This document shows, piece by piece, positions 1 through 6,961 of a DNA stretch of 64,000 bases. The notes under the pieces are model-generated. The model did no database searches. It was not told where the DNA came from and was given only the letters and a program-made list of their open reading frames with translations. The stretch comes from Pelistega sp. (GTDB taxonomy: Bacteria > Pseudomonadota > Gammaproteobacteria > Burkholderiales > Burkholderiaceae_B). The stretch spans positions 31,167-95,166 of the forward strand of contig JAUNUI010000010.1 of NCBI GenBank assembly GCA_030538255.1, given 5' to 3'. The translations under genes and the position numbers were made by a program. Numbering within the stretch: position 1 is the first letter of the stretch; every line of letters begins with the position of its first letter.

Positions 1-258
1 ATTTGCAGGTCCCCCTTTAGGAGCGAGAGCGCCCCCAGTGCTCAGCTAAAGGGTTGGCTTGAATTTACCCCAAGCTAGTTTGTCGCACTAGTTGCCTCTT
101 ACTGAGTGCGGCAAAGAGCTAATCCGTAGTAGCAAACTTTAATTAGCATTCTTCCTCTTATGTTAATGAAAAGTAATTCCCTGTCTATTACGGATTGGCG
201 CGAAGAAAAGAGATATGGTATTGTTAGTCATTGTGTAAATAAAAATAAGGAAACATCA
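1..258. other. Leader region upstream of ppk2 with two inverted repeats
   Basis: No gene is supported here. Two inverted repeats are visible: CCCTTTAG (13-20) with CTAAAGGG (46-53), and TGTCGCACT (81-89) with AGTGCGGCA (106-114, one G-U pair). They could be a structured 5' leader of ppk2 or the end of a transcript entering from outside the window. There is no U-tract, so neither is called a terminator. An in-frame ATG exists at 160, but its extension looks unlike PPK2 proteins, so this stretch is treated as untranslated. Confidence 0.3.
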
Positions 259-1158
259 ATGGCTAAGAATTCGAAAAATGGCTTTAAACCAGGTTTTTCA
301 GATCGTTATCGCATAGAAGACGGTAGTAAGTTTGTACTCGCAGAGCAATCTACTGAGCCTGCGATCAAATTCAATAACGGCGATGCTAAAGAATTATTAG
401 AAGATATCGTTGAAGAAATTTCAGAATTGCAAAATAAGCTCTATGCTGATAATAAGTGGGCCTTATTGTTAGTCTTTCAGGCCATGGATGCGGCGGGTAA
501 AGATTCCACTATCAAGAATATTCTCACAGGCGTGAATCCACAAGGTGTGGATGTGTTTTCATTCAAGGCGCCAAGCACTTTAGAGCAGGATCATACCTAT
601 TTATGGCGTACTGACTTGGTGGCACCTGAGCGCGGCAAAATTGGTGTCTTTAATCGCTCTTACTATGAAGAGACCTTGGTCGTGCGCGTGCACCCAGAGA
701 TCTTGGCTAAACAGCACTTAGATAAGTCATTGATTACCGAGAATATCTGGCATGAACGCTTTGAAGATATTCGCCACCGGGAGAAGCACTTACGCCGCAA
801 TGGGACAGTTGTCTTGAAGTTCTTCTTAAATATTTCTCGTGCAGAACAGAAGCAGCGCTTTCTTGATCGTATTGATCGCCCACAGAAGAATTGGAAATTT
901 GAAAAAGCCGATATCCATGAACGCCAATTCTGGAATGATTATATGCACGCCTATGAAGAGACCATTCGTCACACAGCGACTGAAGAAGCGCCTTGGTATG
1001 TCATACCAGGCGATAGCAAACCATTTGCACGCTTAATGGTTGCGGATGCGGTACATCAGGCTTTAGAGAAGTTAGATCTGAAGTATCCAGAACTGCACCC
1101 AGGTGAGTTAGATTATTTGGCCCAGTGTCGTCAGATCTTGATGAATGAGAATGACTGA
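259..1158 (+). CDS. ppk2: PPK2-family polyphosphate:nucleotide phosphotransferase
   Basis: Cytoplasmic kinase that transfers phosphate between polyphosphate and nucleotides. The 299-aa product has the PPK2 P-loop MDAAGKDST at residues 76-84, the NPQG segment at 93-96, the IGVFNRSYYEE block at 128-138 (Walker B/lid region) and the late KFFLNIS and APWYVIP blocks, all in family order and at normal length. I chose the ATG at 259 because an AAGGAAA ribosome site lies just upstream. The ATG at 160 would add 33 residues with no family resemblance. Nucleotide preference (ADP- or AMP-type) cannot be read from sequence. The last codons and stop lie inside the first unit of a roughly 70-bp tandem repeat that continues downstream. 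Confidence 0.93.
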   Translation: MAKNSKNGFKPGFSDRYRIEDGSKFVLAEQSTEPAIKFNNGDAKELLEDIVEEISELQNKLYADNKWALLLVFQAMDAAGKDSTIKNILTGVNPQGVDVFSFKAPSTLEQDHTYLWRTDLVAPERGKIGVFNRSYYEETLVVRVHPEILAKQHLDKSLITENIWHERFEDIRHREKHLRRNGTVVLKFFLNISRAEQKQRFLDRIDRPQKNWKFEKADIHERQFWNDYMHAYEETIRHTATEEAPWYVIPGDSKPFARLMVADAVHQALEKLDLKYPELHPGELDYLAQCRQILMNEND

Positions 1159-1310
1159 TTGTCATGAATGATAATGAGGGATTCTTGATGAGTGAGACTG
1201 ACTAAATCGCATGGATGGGAATGACTGATTGTCATGAATGGTAATGAGTGCCTCTTGATGAGTGATACTGGCTGAATGATTGATAAATGGCAATGACTGA
1301 TTGCGAGTAG
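1149..1310. repeat. Tandem repeat of about 70 bp beginning in the ppk2 3' end
   Basis: The phrase GAATGACTGATTGTCATGAA starts at 1149 and again at 1219, and a third partial copy (AATGACTGATTG) starts at 1292. Units also share CTTGATGAGTGA about 40 bp in. Periods are 70 and 72 bp. The first unit contains the final codons and stop of ppk2, so the array arose by duplicating the gene end. Units have diverged by point changes. Confidence 0.8.
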
Positions 1311-1548
1311 GGTGTTTAAGTTCTGGCGCTTTCTGTTTTTAGATGGGGGTAGGGGCCGAGTGGGAGTGAGGATAGTAAGTATTTCTATGCGTGAGAGCTC
1401 GGCTAAATGTTGTATAGTAGTTTGATAAAAATTTGGATCGACTATCACTGTATATGAACAATTTCATGAGTCTACTTTTGATTCTAAATCAGTCTTTGAG
1501 TATTCAATTTAATTGCTCAATAAATCCATACCAGTCTAATCTAGGCAT
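1311..1548. other. Intergenic stretch, nothing recognised
   Basis: Between the tandem repeat after ppk2 and the terminator of the convergent tRNA gene. Only short open frames occur and none has coding character or a ribosome site. Confidence 0.5.
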
Positions 1549-1585
1549 AAAAAAAGCACTCATCAATTAAGATAAGTGCTTTTTG
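1548..1585 (-). terminator. Intrinsic terminator of tRNA-Asn
   Basis: AAAAAAGCACT (1550-1560) pairs with AGTGCTTTTTT (1575-1585). Read on the minus strand this is a GC-capped hairpin followed by a T-run, directly downstream of the minus-strand tRNA gene. The A/T arms make it potentially bidirectional, so it may also stop ppk2 transcripts. Confidence 0.8.
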
Positions 1586-1592
1586 AATTCTT

Positions 1593-1668
1593 TGGCTGCC
1601 CAAACTGGGTTCGAACCAGTGACCTGCGGATTAACAGTCCGTCGCTCTACCGACTGAGCTATTGGGCA
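1593..1668 (-). tRNA. tRNA-Asn (anticodon GTT)
   Basis: 76-nt cloverleaf on the minus strand. The acceptor arm TGCCCAA pairs perfectly with TTGGGCA, followed by discriminator G and an encoded CCA (1593-1595). The D-loop has AGCTCAGTCGGTAGAGC, the anticodon loop CTGTTAA gives GTT, and the T-arm carries GGTTCGAACC. It is followed by a T-rich terminator hairpin. Confidence 0.97.
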
Positions 1669-2167
1669 ACTAATAAAAATATAATTATGACCGATTTTTT
1701 ACTTGATTGCAAGTTTTTTGCATATTTTTGTTGTAAAACAACAAATTCTTACTTAATCTGCTAATTAAATTAAGGATTTCCTCTTCTTTAATATGCTCTA
1801 TTAAGATCTCCATAGGCCTAAACCAAGATATTCATAATAGACTGATTAAGAGCAGAAACTTATCAGATCAATTGACCGATTCATCTATATTTCTGTCAAG
1901 AACGAAATAATAACATAGCTAGGATTTAATGCAAGTGTTTTTTGATGAGAAATTAAAATCATATGTAGGATCGTGTTGTTTGGATTGGGGGTGACTTTGT
2001 TTCACCATGATGAATTCTATGAGGCACGCTCAGTAAGACATGATATATTTATTATAAAGTTCTAGAGACTATCGGCGATGTACAGATTATTCTTGATTCC
2101 TTTGCTGATAAGTCATGTAGTTACACTGAGAATTGAAGCAAAAATAGGAAACTACTAGGAGTTTGAA
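1669..2167. other. AT-rich intergenic stretch, nothing recognised
   Basis: About 500 bp between the tRNA 5' end and the next plus-strand gene. No coding frame, RNA gene or repeat was recognised. It should hold the tRNA promoter (minus strand) and that of the following unknown gene. Confidence 0.4.
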
Positions 2168-3352
2168 ATGACGAGACCTACAGGGCAAGGCAATCAACAG
2201 TTTGTTAACCCCTCTAAAATAAATAATATAAGGTTTAGTTGTGGCGCGTTGCAGGGTGATTTTGAGTCGCTTTTGCCTTTTTTCTTTGTGGCTTGGCCTG
2301 GCGCAATGTATCAAAATTTTAGATTAAGAATGAGCAAAAAGGAAAAAGGTTTATTCACATTAGGAGAAAAACATGAAAATTCGAATAGCTTTACTCCTTA
2401 TCTTGGATTTTTATTGCCAATAGAAGCTTGTCGAGATATTAGAATAAAACAAATTTTTCGAGAAATCCCTTCAATAATCAATTCTGCGTCTTTGGCTTTA
2501 TCAGATAGACGTGTCAAAGTCCAAGAAAAACTTGATAAAGCATTTAATCAAGAAGTTAAGTTGGTAAGCCATGAAATGCTTAATAATTTTTTTCAGCTTG
2601 AACCAAGTGTTGCAATTTTCCAATACTTAAACCAGTGTTTTGAATATATTACTGAACTTCAAATTGATAATGGATATATAGAAATCATTAGCTTGGAGCG
2701 TTTTCCTTGGGATAATTATGGTGAACTTATAGAGTGGAAATATAGATTGCCAATGCCGACAGATGTGGGAATGAGAAGACTAGAAAATTTGAGCGTCTAT
2801 TTTGTATGTGGCAATGTTTTTAAAGCAGTTGATTTATTTTCAATAGCTAGAGCAGATGATAGAGAGTTGGGTAGACCTACAGAAATCCCTCTTAAGTGGT
2901 TCAAACTAGATCCGAACATTAAGCCTGCTGACTTCAAGATTAGATTTGAAGCTATAGATTGCTATGGTTGGATAGATCTTCATATAACATTTGAGGATTG
3001 TGAACTGATAGTGAACTTATCAGAGGTGTATAACCCTTTTTATAGTTTATTGACATTTGGGCAAGAAGTAGCTGAGGGTGATTTACCTATTCAGATAACA
3101 ATTGATGAAGAAAGTTGGGAAACCGTCTTAAGTGTGTTTAACACTGGTAATTCAACGCTAATTTTTATTCGAGCAGCAAAGAAGTATACTGGTGAAATAT
3201 TTATAGAAGGTGTTGTAGATCGTAAGCTTTTTGCATCCGCATTGCGAGCGGAATTGATACGGTTTTTTAATGATGAGTTTGATCCTGCGTTGTGGGACTC
3301 CTACGAACCAGATGAAGATGATCCAAATCCTATTAGTATCACTAAAGAATAA
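2168..3352 (+). CDS. Hypothetical protein, 394 aa
   Basis: I do not recognise this protein. The ATG at 2168 has a good ribosome site (AGGAG, 7 nt upstream). The product is soluble-looking, with no signal peptide or clear membrane span, and mixes charged and aromatic residues. The C-terminus is strongly acidic (repeated Glu/Asp around residues 370-388). Codon use is AT-richer than in neighbouring housekeeping genes, which suggests acquisition. It opens a patch of unusual small genes reaching to 5902 that includes an ADP-ribosylglycohydrolase. Immunity or anti-toxin proteins often occur in such patches, but that is only a contextual guess. Confidence 0.7.
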   Translation: MTRPTGQGNQQFVNPSKINNIRFSCGALQGDFESLLPFFFVAWPGAMYQNFRLRMSKKEKGLFTLGEKHENSNSFTPYLGFLLPIEACRDIRIKQIFREIPSIINSASLALSDRRVKVQEKLDKAFNQEVKLVSHEMLNNFFQLEPSVAIFQYLNQCFEYITELQIDNGYIEIISLERFPWDNYGELIEWKYRLPMPTDVGMRRLENLSVYFVCGNVFKAVDLFSIARADDRELGRPTEIPLKWFKLDPNIKPADFKIRFEAIDCYGWIDLHITFEDCELIVNLSEVYNPFYSLLTFGQEVAEGDLPIQITIDEESWETVLSVFNTGNSTLIFIRAAKKYTGEIFIEGVVDRKLFASALRAELIRFFNDEFDPALWDSYEPDEDDPNPISITKE

Positions 3353-3435
3353 GTGCTTAATCACCCATGGATTACTTCAGCAAAAGAGTGAGTTATTTTT
3401 CTCAATACAATCTGATAAATTTGGTAGAGTGATCA

Positions 3436-3530
3436 ATGATTTACTTAATCGTCGGTGGTGACTTTGATGCTTTGGGTGTGGACATATACTCAACTAAGGT
3501 TATAGTGATACGCCTCATTTGGATATTTGA
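3436..3530 (+). pseudogene. Internally deleted copy of the 5597-5902 membrane-protein gene
   Basis: The first 72 nt are identical, apart from one G-to-A change, to the start of the gene at 5597. The sequence then jumps to the last 23 nt of that gene. The missing part corresponds to 5669-5879 (211 bp, not a multiple of three) and is bracketed by the tetranucleotide AGTG in the intact copy, so the junction is a microhomology deletion that also breaks the frame. The near-identity implies a recent copy. No functional product is expected. Confidence 0.9.
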
Positions 3531-3569
3531 TGTATTTTAGAATCTTAGATATTTTGAGGCGTATCTTTC
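3507..3569 (+). terminator. Terminator-like inverted repeat after the pseudogene
   Basis: GATACGCCTCA (3507-3517) and TGAGGCGTATC (3555-3565) form a perfect 11-bp inverted repeat with a 37-nt spacer, followed by TTTC. The left arm is the end of the former reading frame. The intact gene at 5597 has only a shortened version of this structure. Confidence 0.5.
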
Positions 3570-3677
3570 AGTTTACAAATATGTCAATTAACAATTCTGT
3601 AAGAGGGCGATATAAGATTTGCTCATTTGATGTAAAAGAATTAAAGTTTACTGTATAGATACTTGGATTATATTCTT

Positions 3678-4091
3678 ATGAGTAAATTGGAGTTTGAAAT
3701 AATCGTGGGTGATTTCCCTAGTGGTACCGCGCATATTGAGGATAGGTGCATTATTTTCCCACAGGAATTACGCTCTGATATCGATCGAGATTGGGCTGGT
3801 ATACAGCGTCTTGATATATTGCGCCTAGACGAACCCCTGGACAAGCTTGAGTCGCAACGTAGTTTTGTTCATATTGTTATGTTTGCAGTTCTCGGCAGTC
3901 TGTTCTATGGTGTTGTGGGTTTGTGTATTGGTATTATGTTAGGTTTTTTCATCAAAAAAGAGAAGGCAGGAGACGTGCACTTTTATGCTAAATTTGATGA
4001 TGGGCGTGATTTTTATGCAAGAGCACAGCTTAAGGTTTATCGTAAGCTTGAGCAATTAAGTATGCCAAGTCATCGTAAGACTAAAACCTAA
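3678..4091 (+). CDS. Small predicted inner-membrane protein
   Basis: 137-aa protein of unknown function. The N-terminal half (1-70) is polar with beta-like stretches. A hydrophobic glycine-containing segment at about 74-96 is long enough for one or two spans, followed by Lys/Glu residues and a C-terminal domain with the pattern FDDGRDFYARA (about 106-116). The neighbour at 5597 has the same layout: glycine-rich membrane segment, lysines, then an FKDGR phrase. The two may be distant paralogues. The start is uncertain: I use ATG 3678, while TTG 3663 would add five residues, and neither has a strong ribosome site. Base composition and context suggest accessory DNA. Confidence 0.65.
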   Translation: MSKLEFEIIVGDFPSGTAHIEDRCIIFPQELRSDIDRDWAGIQRLDILRLDEPLDKLESQRSFVHIVMFAVLGSLFYGVVGLCIGIMLGFFIKKEKAGDVHFYAKFDDGRDFYARAQLKVYRKLEQLSMPSHRKTKT

Positions 4092-4337
4092 TGAGTGTTT
4101 AACTGGCTCCCTATATCGTATTTATTCGTCTATTGCTGATAATTGGCTTTAGCTTAATGTATTCTAGATAAATGATAATCTGTAGTATAAGTCTTCTGAA
4201 AAAGGTTACTTAAAATAAAATATATTGTATTTCCCGATAAATATTTTAAATTTTATCTATTGATAACATTGAATTCTAGTAATTAAAGCTTAAAATGGTA
4301 AAATTGTAGTTCTAATACTAGAATTTTGGAGCTGGAT
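4092..4337. other. AT-rich spacer, probable promoter region
   Basis: About 245 bp of very AT-rich sequence before the 68-aa gene. Several TAAAAT/TATAAT-like words are present, but none has a convincing -35 partner. No open frame is supported. Confidence 0.3.
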
Positions 4338-4544
4338 ATGAATGATAAAAATGAGTGGGGACTTGGCTCTCGTTTTGTCAATGGCGAAGGTGGAATTATT
4401 GTCCACTCATCTAGTGATGAAAATGAAAGCGACGGTTGGTTTATCCCCCCTGGATCCACGTTCGCCGAAAACGGTGAATTAATCGTTCCACCTGGTTATA
4501 TTTTTAATGAAGAGACTGAAACCTATTTTAAGGAGTCTGAGTGA
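4338..4544 (+). CDS. Small acidic protein coupled to ADP-ribosylglycohydrolase
   Basis: 68-aa protein with no family I recognise. The ATG at 4338 is preceded by GGAG at normal spacing, so I prefer it to the upstream TTG at 4326. The sequence is acidic, and its middle contains two similar phrases: IPPGSTFAENGE and VPPGYIFNEETE. Its stop codon overlaps the GTG start of the ADP-ribosylglycohydrolase gene (GTGA), so the two should be translationally coupled. That tight coupling suggests a joint function, for example a partner or specificity subunit, but nothing in the sequence proves it. Confidence 0.7.
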   Translation: MNDKNEWGLGSRFVNGEGGIIVHSSSDENESDGWFIPPGSTFAENGELIVPPGYIFNEETETYFKESE

Positions 4545-5425
4545 ATCAGCTAAGCGAATGGGCGAGAGGTTGTTTACTGGGGCTTGCTGTTGGTGATGCA
4601 CTAGGTACCACCTTAGAGTTCACGCAAAGAGACAGTCAACCGCATCACACAGAGATGCTTGGTGGTGGCTTCTATGATCTTAAGCCAGGTCAGTGGACAG
4701 ATGACACGGCCATGGCTCTCGCTTTGGCAAATAGTCTAACGAACTGCGAGGGGTTTAATCCTAAGGATGTTTTAGACTGTTTTCTAGCTTGGCTAGATAG
4801 CGGTGATTATTCATGCACGGGTCTCTGCTTTGATATTGGTAATGCTACCCTAGCATCTTTAACAGCTTATCGTCGTACGGGGCAAGTTAGTCCTGTTATG
4901 GATTCTGCAGGTAATGGCTCGTTGATGCGCCTTGCGCCTGCTGTTATATTTGCCAAGAGTCGTGAAAGCGCTGTTCGATTAGCTGTTGAGCAAAGTGAGT
5001 TAACACATGGTGCCGCACAAGCCGTCCAAGCCTGCCAACTGTTCGCTGAGATGCTTTGGGATGTGCGCGAAGGTGCTGACAAAGAACATGTGCTGAGAGC
5101 TAGAAACTGGGAAGGTGATGCAGCAATTGCCGCCATCGCAGCAGGTGCGTGGAAAAATAAATCTCGCAAAGAAATATCGTCATCGGGCTATGTGATTCAC
5201 ACACTTGAAGCCGCATTATGGTGTATTTCTCAAGCGGAAAGCTTTGAGCAAGCCCTTATTATGGCTGTGAATCTAGGTGATGATGCTGATACAGTTGGTG
5301 CCGTTACAGGTCAACTAGCCGGAGCACTCTGGGGCGTCTCTTCTATTCCTAAACGATGGCTTGTACCTCTTGCTTGGAAAAAGGACATCTTAAAAATTGC
5401 AGATCAATTGTCCTCTGTAAAGTAG
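4541..5425 (+). CDS. ADP-ribosylglycohydrolase (DraG/ARH family)
   Basis: Hydrolase expected to remove ADP-ribose from modified proteins, nucleic acids or small molecules using a binuclear metal centre. The 294-aa product has the family hallmarks: GDALG at 18-22, the metal-binding TDDT motif at 53-56, an SAGNGSLMR block near residue 126, and the C-terminal GDDADTVGAVTGQ block at about 244-256 carrying the second set of metal-ligand Asp residues. It starts at a GTG overlapping the stop of the 68-aa gene. DraG itself reverses nitrogenase modification, but no nitrogenase context exists here. A protective role against an ADP-ribosylating toxin or phage-defence effector is possible and unproven. 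Confidence 0.9.
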   Translation: MNQLSEWARGCLLGLAVGDALGTTLEFTQRDSQPHHTEMLGGGFYDLKPGQWTDDTAMALALANSLTNCEGFNPKDVLDCFLAWLDSGDYSCTGLCFDIGNATLASLTAYRRTGQVSPVMDSAGNGSLMRLAPAVIFAKSRESAVRLAVEQSELTHGAAQAVQACQLFAEMLWDVREGADKEHVLRARNWEGDAAIAAIAAGAWKNKSRKEISSSGYVIHTLEAALWCISQAESFEQALIMAVNLGDDADTVGAVTGQLAGALWGVSSIPKRWLVPLAWKKDILKIADQLSSVK

Positions 5426-5596
5426 AATATGTTTTGCTAGTATTTTAGATAAATATTTACCTGTTTAGTTTAGAATGACTTTCTAATTCATACGTTTATC
5501 TATATTCGCGTAATATAAGCGATGAGTTTTATGACTATTTAATAGCACCTTTACGATGATGGTTACCTTGCTTTTTGTTAGCTTTCGAGGAGAAAA

Positions 5597-5902
5597 ATGA
5601 TTTACTTAATCGTCGGTGGTGACTTTGATGCTTTGGGTGTGGGCATATACTCAACTAAGGTTATAGTGGGCAATGAAATTCTTGACCGCTCTGAAATCGT
5701 CGCAAATTTCCCAGTCAAACAGGAAATTGAAGAGAAGTTTAGCTACCCATCCGCTGCACTTGGCTTAGTAGCATTTGGCCCATTAGGTCTTTATCTTGGG
5801 TCTTTGAATAGCAAGATAAAGTCTAAGTATCATGTGGCTATTGTTTTTAAAGATGGTCGGCGTGCTATTGTGGAGAGTGATACGCCTCATTTGGATATTT
5901 GA
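5597..5902 (+). CDS. Small predicted membrane protein, intact copy
   Basis: 101-aa protein of unknown function with a strong ribosome site (GAGGAG) before ATG 5597. A beta-like N-terminus (IYLIVGGDFDALG) is followed by a glycine-rich hydrophobic segment at about 53-70 that may be a short membrane hairpin, then lysines and YHVAIVFKDGRRAIVES. The layout matches the 3678-4091 protein. A truncated copy lies at 3436-3530, so this gene has been duplicated within the patch. Its final codons form a short inverted repeat with the sequence just after the stop (GATACGC 5879-5885, GCGTATC 5904-5910). Confidence 0.75.
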   Translation: MIYLIVGGDFDALGVGIYSTKVIVGNEILDRSEIVANFPVKQEIEEKFSYPSAALGLVAFGPLGLYLGSLNSKIKSKYHVAIVFKDGRRAIVESDTPHLDI

Positions 5903-5924
5903 TGCGTATCAACACATCAGCAAA

Positions 5925-6848
5925 CTACCCTCCCGTGTACCCCTCCAGCTGATTCTCCACATTAAATTCCGAATACAACTCAGTAATAATAGTGAGGAGT
6001 TTTTTCAATGGCTCAGACTCATCCATCTGGCGCATGCTTAGAATAATCGGCGACACGGCATTGAGATCTTTAATTTCTCTAAACAGGATATCTTTGCGCA
6101 GCATGCCGTAGAGCGTATTGGGTACGATGCTAATGCCTTCACCAGCAGCAACTAAGCCAAGGGCGACTTGTAGCTCACGAACCTCAATCAATTGCTGTGG
6201 CTTAATCGCATGGTCGGCGAATATACTCAAGACCTGATCAGCGAAGCTAGGTCGCGGATGCTTAGGAAAGATAATCAGCTTCTCATCCACTAAATCAATC
6301 AAGCTTAACGCTTCGGTGCTGTGTGCTAAGCGATGATTTGGGGGAAAAGTGACCATTAGTTTTTCATGGCGTAAGACAATGCGACGCACCAAGGGGTCTT
6401 CCATACGTAAGCGCCCGAACCCTGCATCAATACGTCCTTCTTTTAAGGCGATGATTTGTTCCATGGTGGTCATTTCATGCAAGCTAATATTGACATTCGG
6501 ATTGGCTTGGCGCCAACGATAAATCACTTGTGGCAATAAACCATACAAGGTTGAAGAGACAAAACCAATCGATAAATCATGCTCAACATGGCTGATGCGC
6601 TGAGTCATGGCTTTCAAGTCTGCAGCTTTGGCTAAGAGCTGTTGAGCATGAGCGTAGAAGAACTGGCCTGCCTCGGTCATCTTCAGAGGGCGTGTGCCGC
6701 GCTCAAATAAGGTTACACCTAGCTCTTCTTCAAGTTGTTGAATTTGTCGACTGAGCGGAGGTTGCGCGATAAACAGCTTTTCCGCAGCACGCGTGAAGCT
6801 TTGTTGTTCGGCAACGGCAATAAAATAGCGAAGATGTCTTAGTTCCAT
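5925..6848 (-). CDS. catR: LysR-type regulator CatR, cis,cis-muconate-responsive
   Basis: LysR-family transcriptional regulator of 307 aa: N-terminal winged HTH (residues about 1-60, with FTRAAEKLFIAQPPLSRQIQ as the helix-turn-helix) and a periplasmic-binding-like effector domain from about 90. It is divergently transcribed from catB, the classical arrangement for CatR/CatM/BenM, which activate catechol-ortho-cleavage genes with muconate as co-inducer. A consensus operator lies just before its own start, consistent with autoregulation. The assignment as catR rests on context and overall similarity. Confidence 0.88.
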   Translation of the reverse strand: MELRHLRYFIAVAEQQSFTRAAEKLFIAQPPLSRQIQQLEEELGVTLFERGTRPLKMTEAGQFFYAHAQQLLAKAADLKAMTQRISHVEHDLSIGFVSSTLYGLLPQVIYRWRQANPNVNISLHEMTTMEQIIALKEGRIDAGFGRLRMEDPLVRRIVLRHEKLMVTFPPNHRLAHSTEALSLIDLVDEKLIIFPKHPRPSFADQVLSIFADHAIKPQQLIEVRELQVALGLVAAGEGISIVPNTLYGMLRKDILFREIKDLNAVSPIILSMRQMDESEPLKKLLTIITELYSEFNVENQLEGYTGG

Positions 6849-6854
6849 GGCTCT

Positions 6855-6869
6855 ATACCTATTGGGTAT
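6855..6869. promoter_or_regulatory. CatR/BenM-type operator ATAC-N7-GTAT
   Basis: ATAC at 6855-6858 and GTAT at 6866-6869 are separated by exactly 7 nt, matching the ATAC-N7-GTAT site known for CatM/BenM regulators. It sits 6 nt upstream of the catR start and about 95 bp upstream of catB, suited to repressing catR and activating catB. Confidence 0.65.
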
Positions 6870-6961
6870 TAAACAGATACTAAAAGGGTGTTTGCATTCA
6901 CAAATTAGCTAGGGTATCGTTAAGAGATTATTAAATTACCCAATAAATATACTAAAAAGCT

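Noticed and set aside
160-258. N-terminal extension of the ppk2 frame from ATG 160
   Set aside because: Not PPK2-like, no ribosome site at 160, and a good one before ATG 259.
1149-1310. CRISPR-like array
   Set aside because: Only two to three imperfect units of about 70 bp without constant repeats or unique spacers; no cas genes. The same applies to the other arrays.
4867-5169. Minus-strand frame inside the ADP-ribosylglycohydrolase gene
   Set aside because: Antisense shadow of a well-supported gene; Ala/Ser-rich with no family resemblance.
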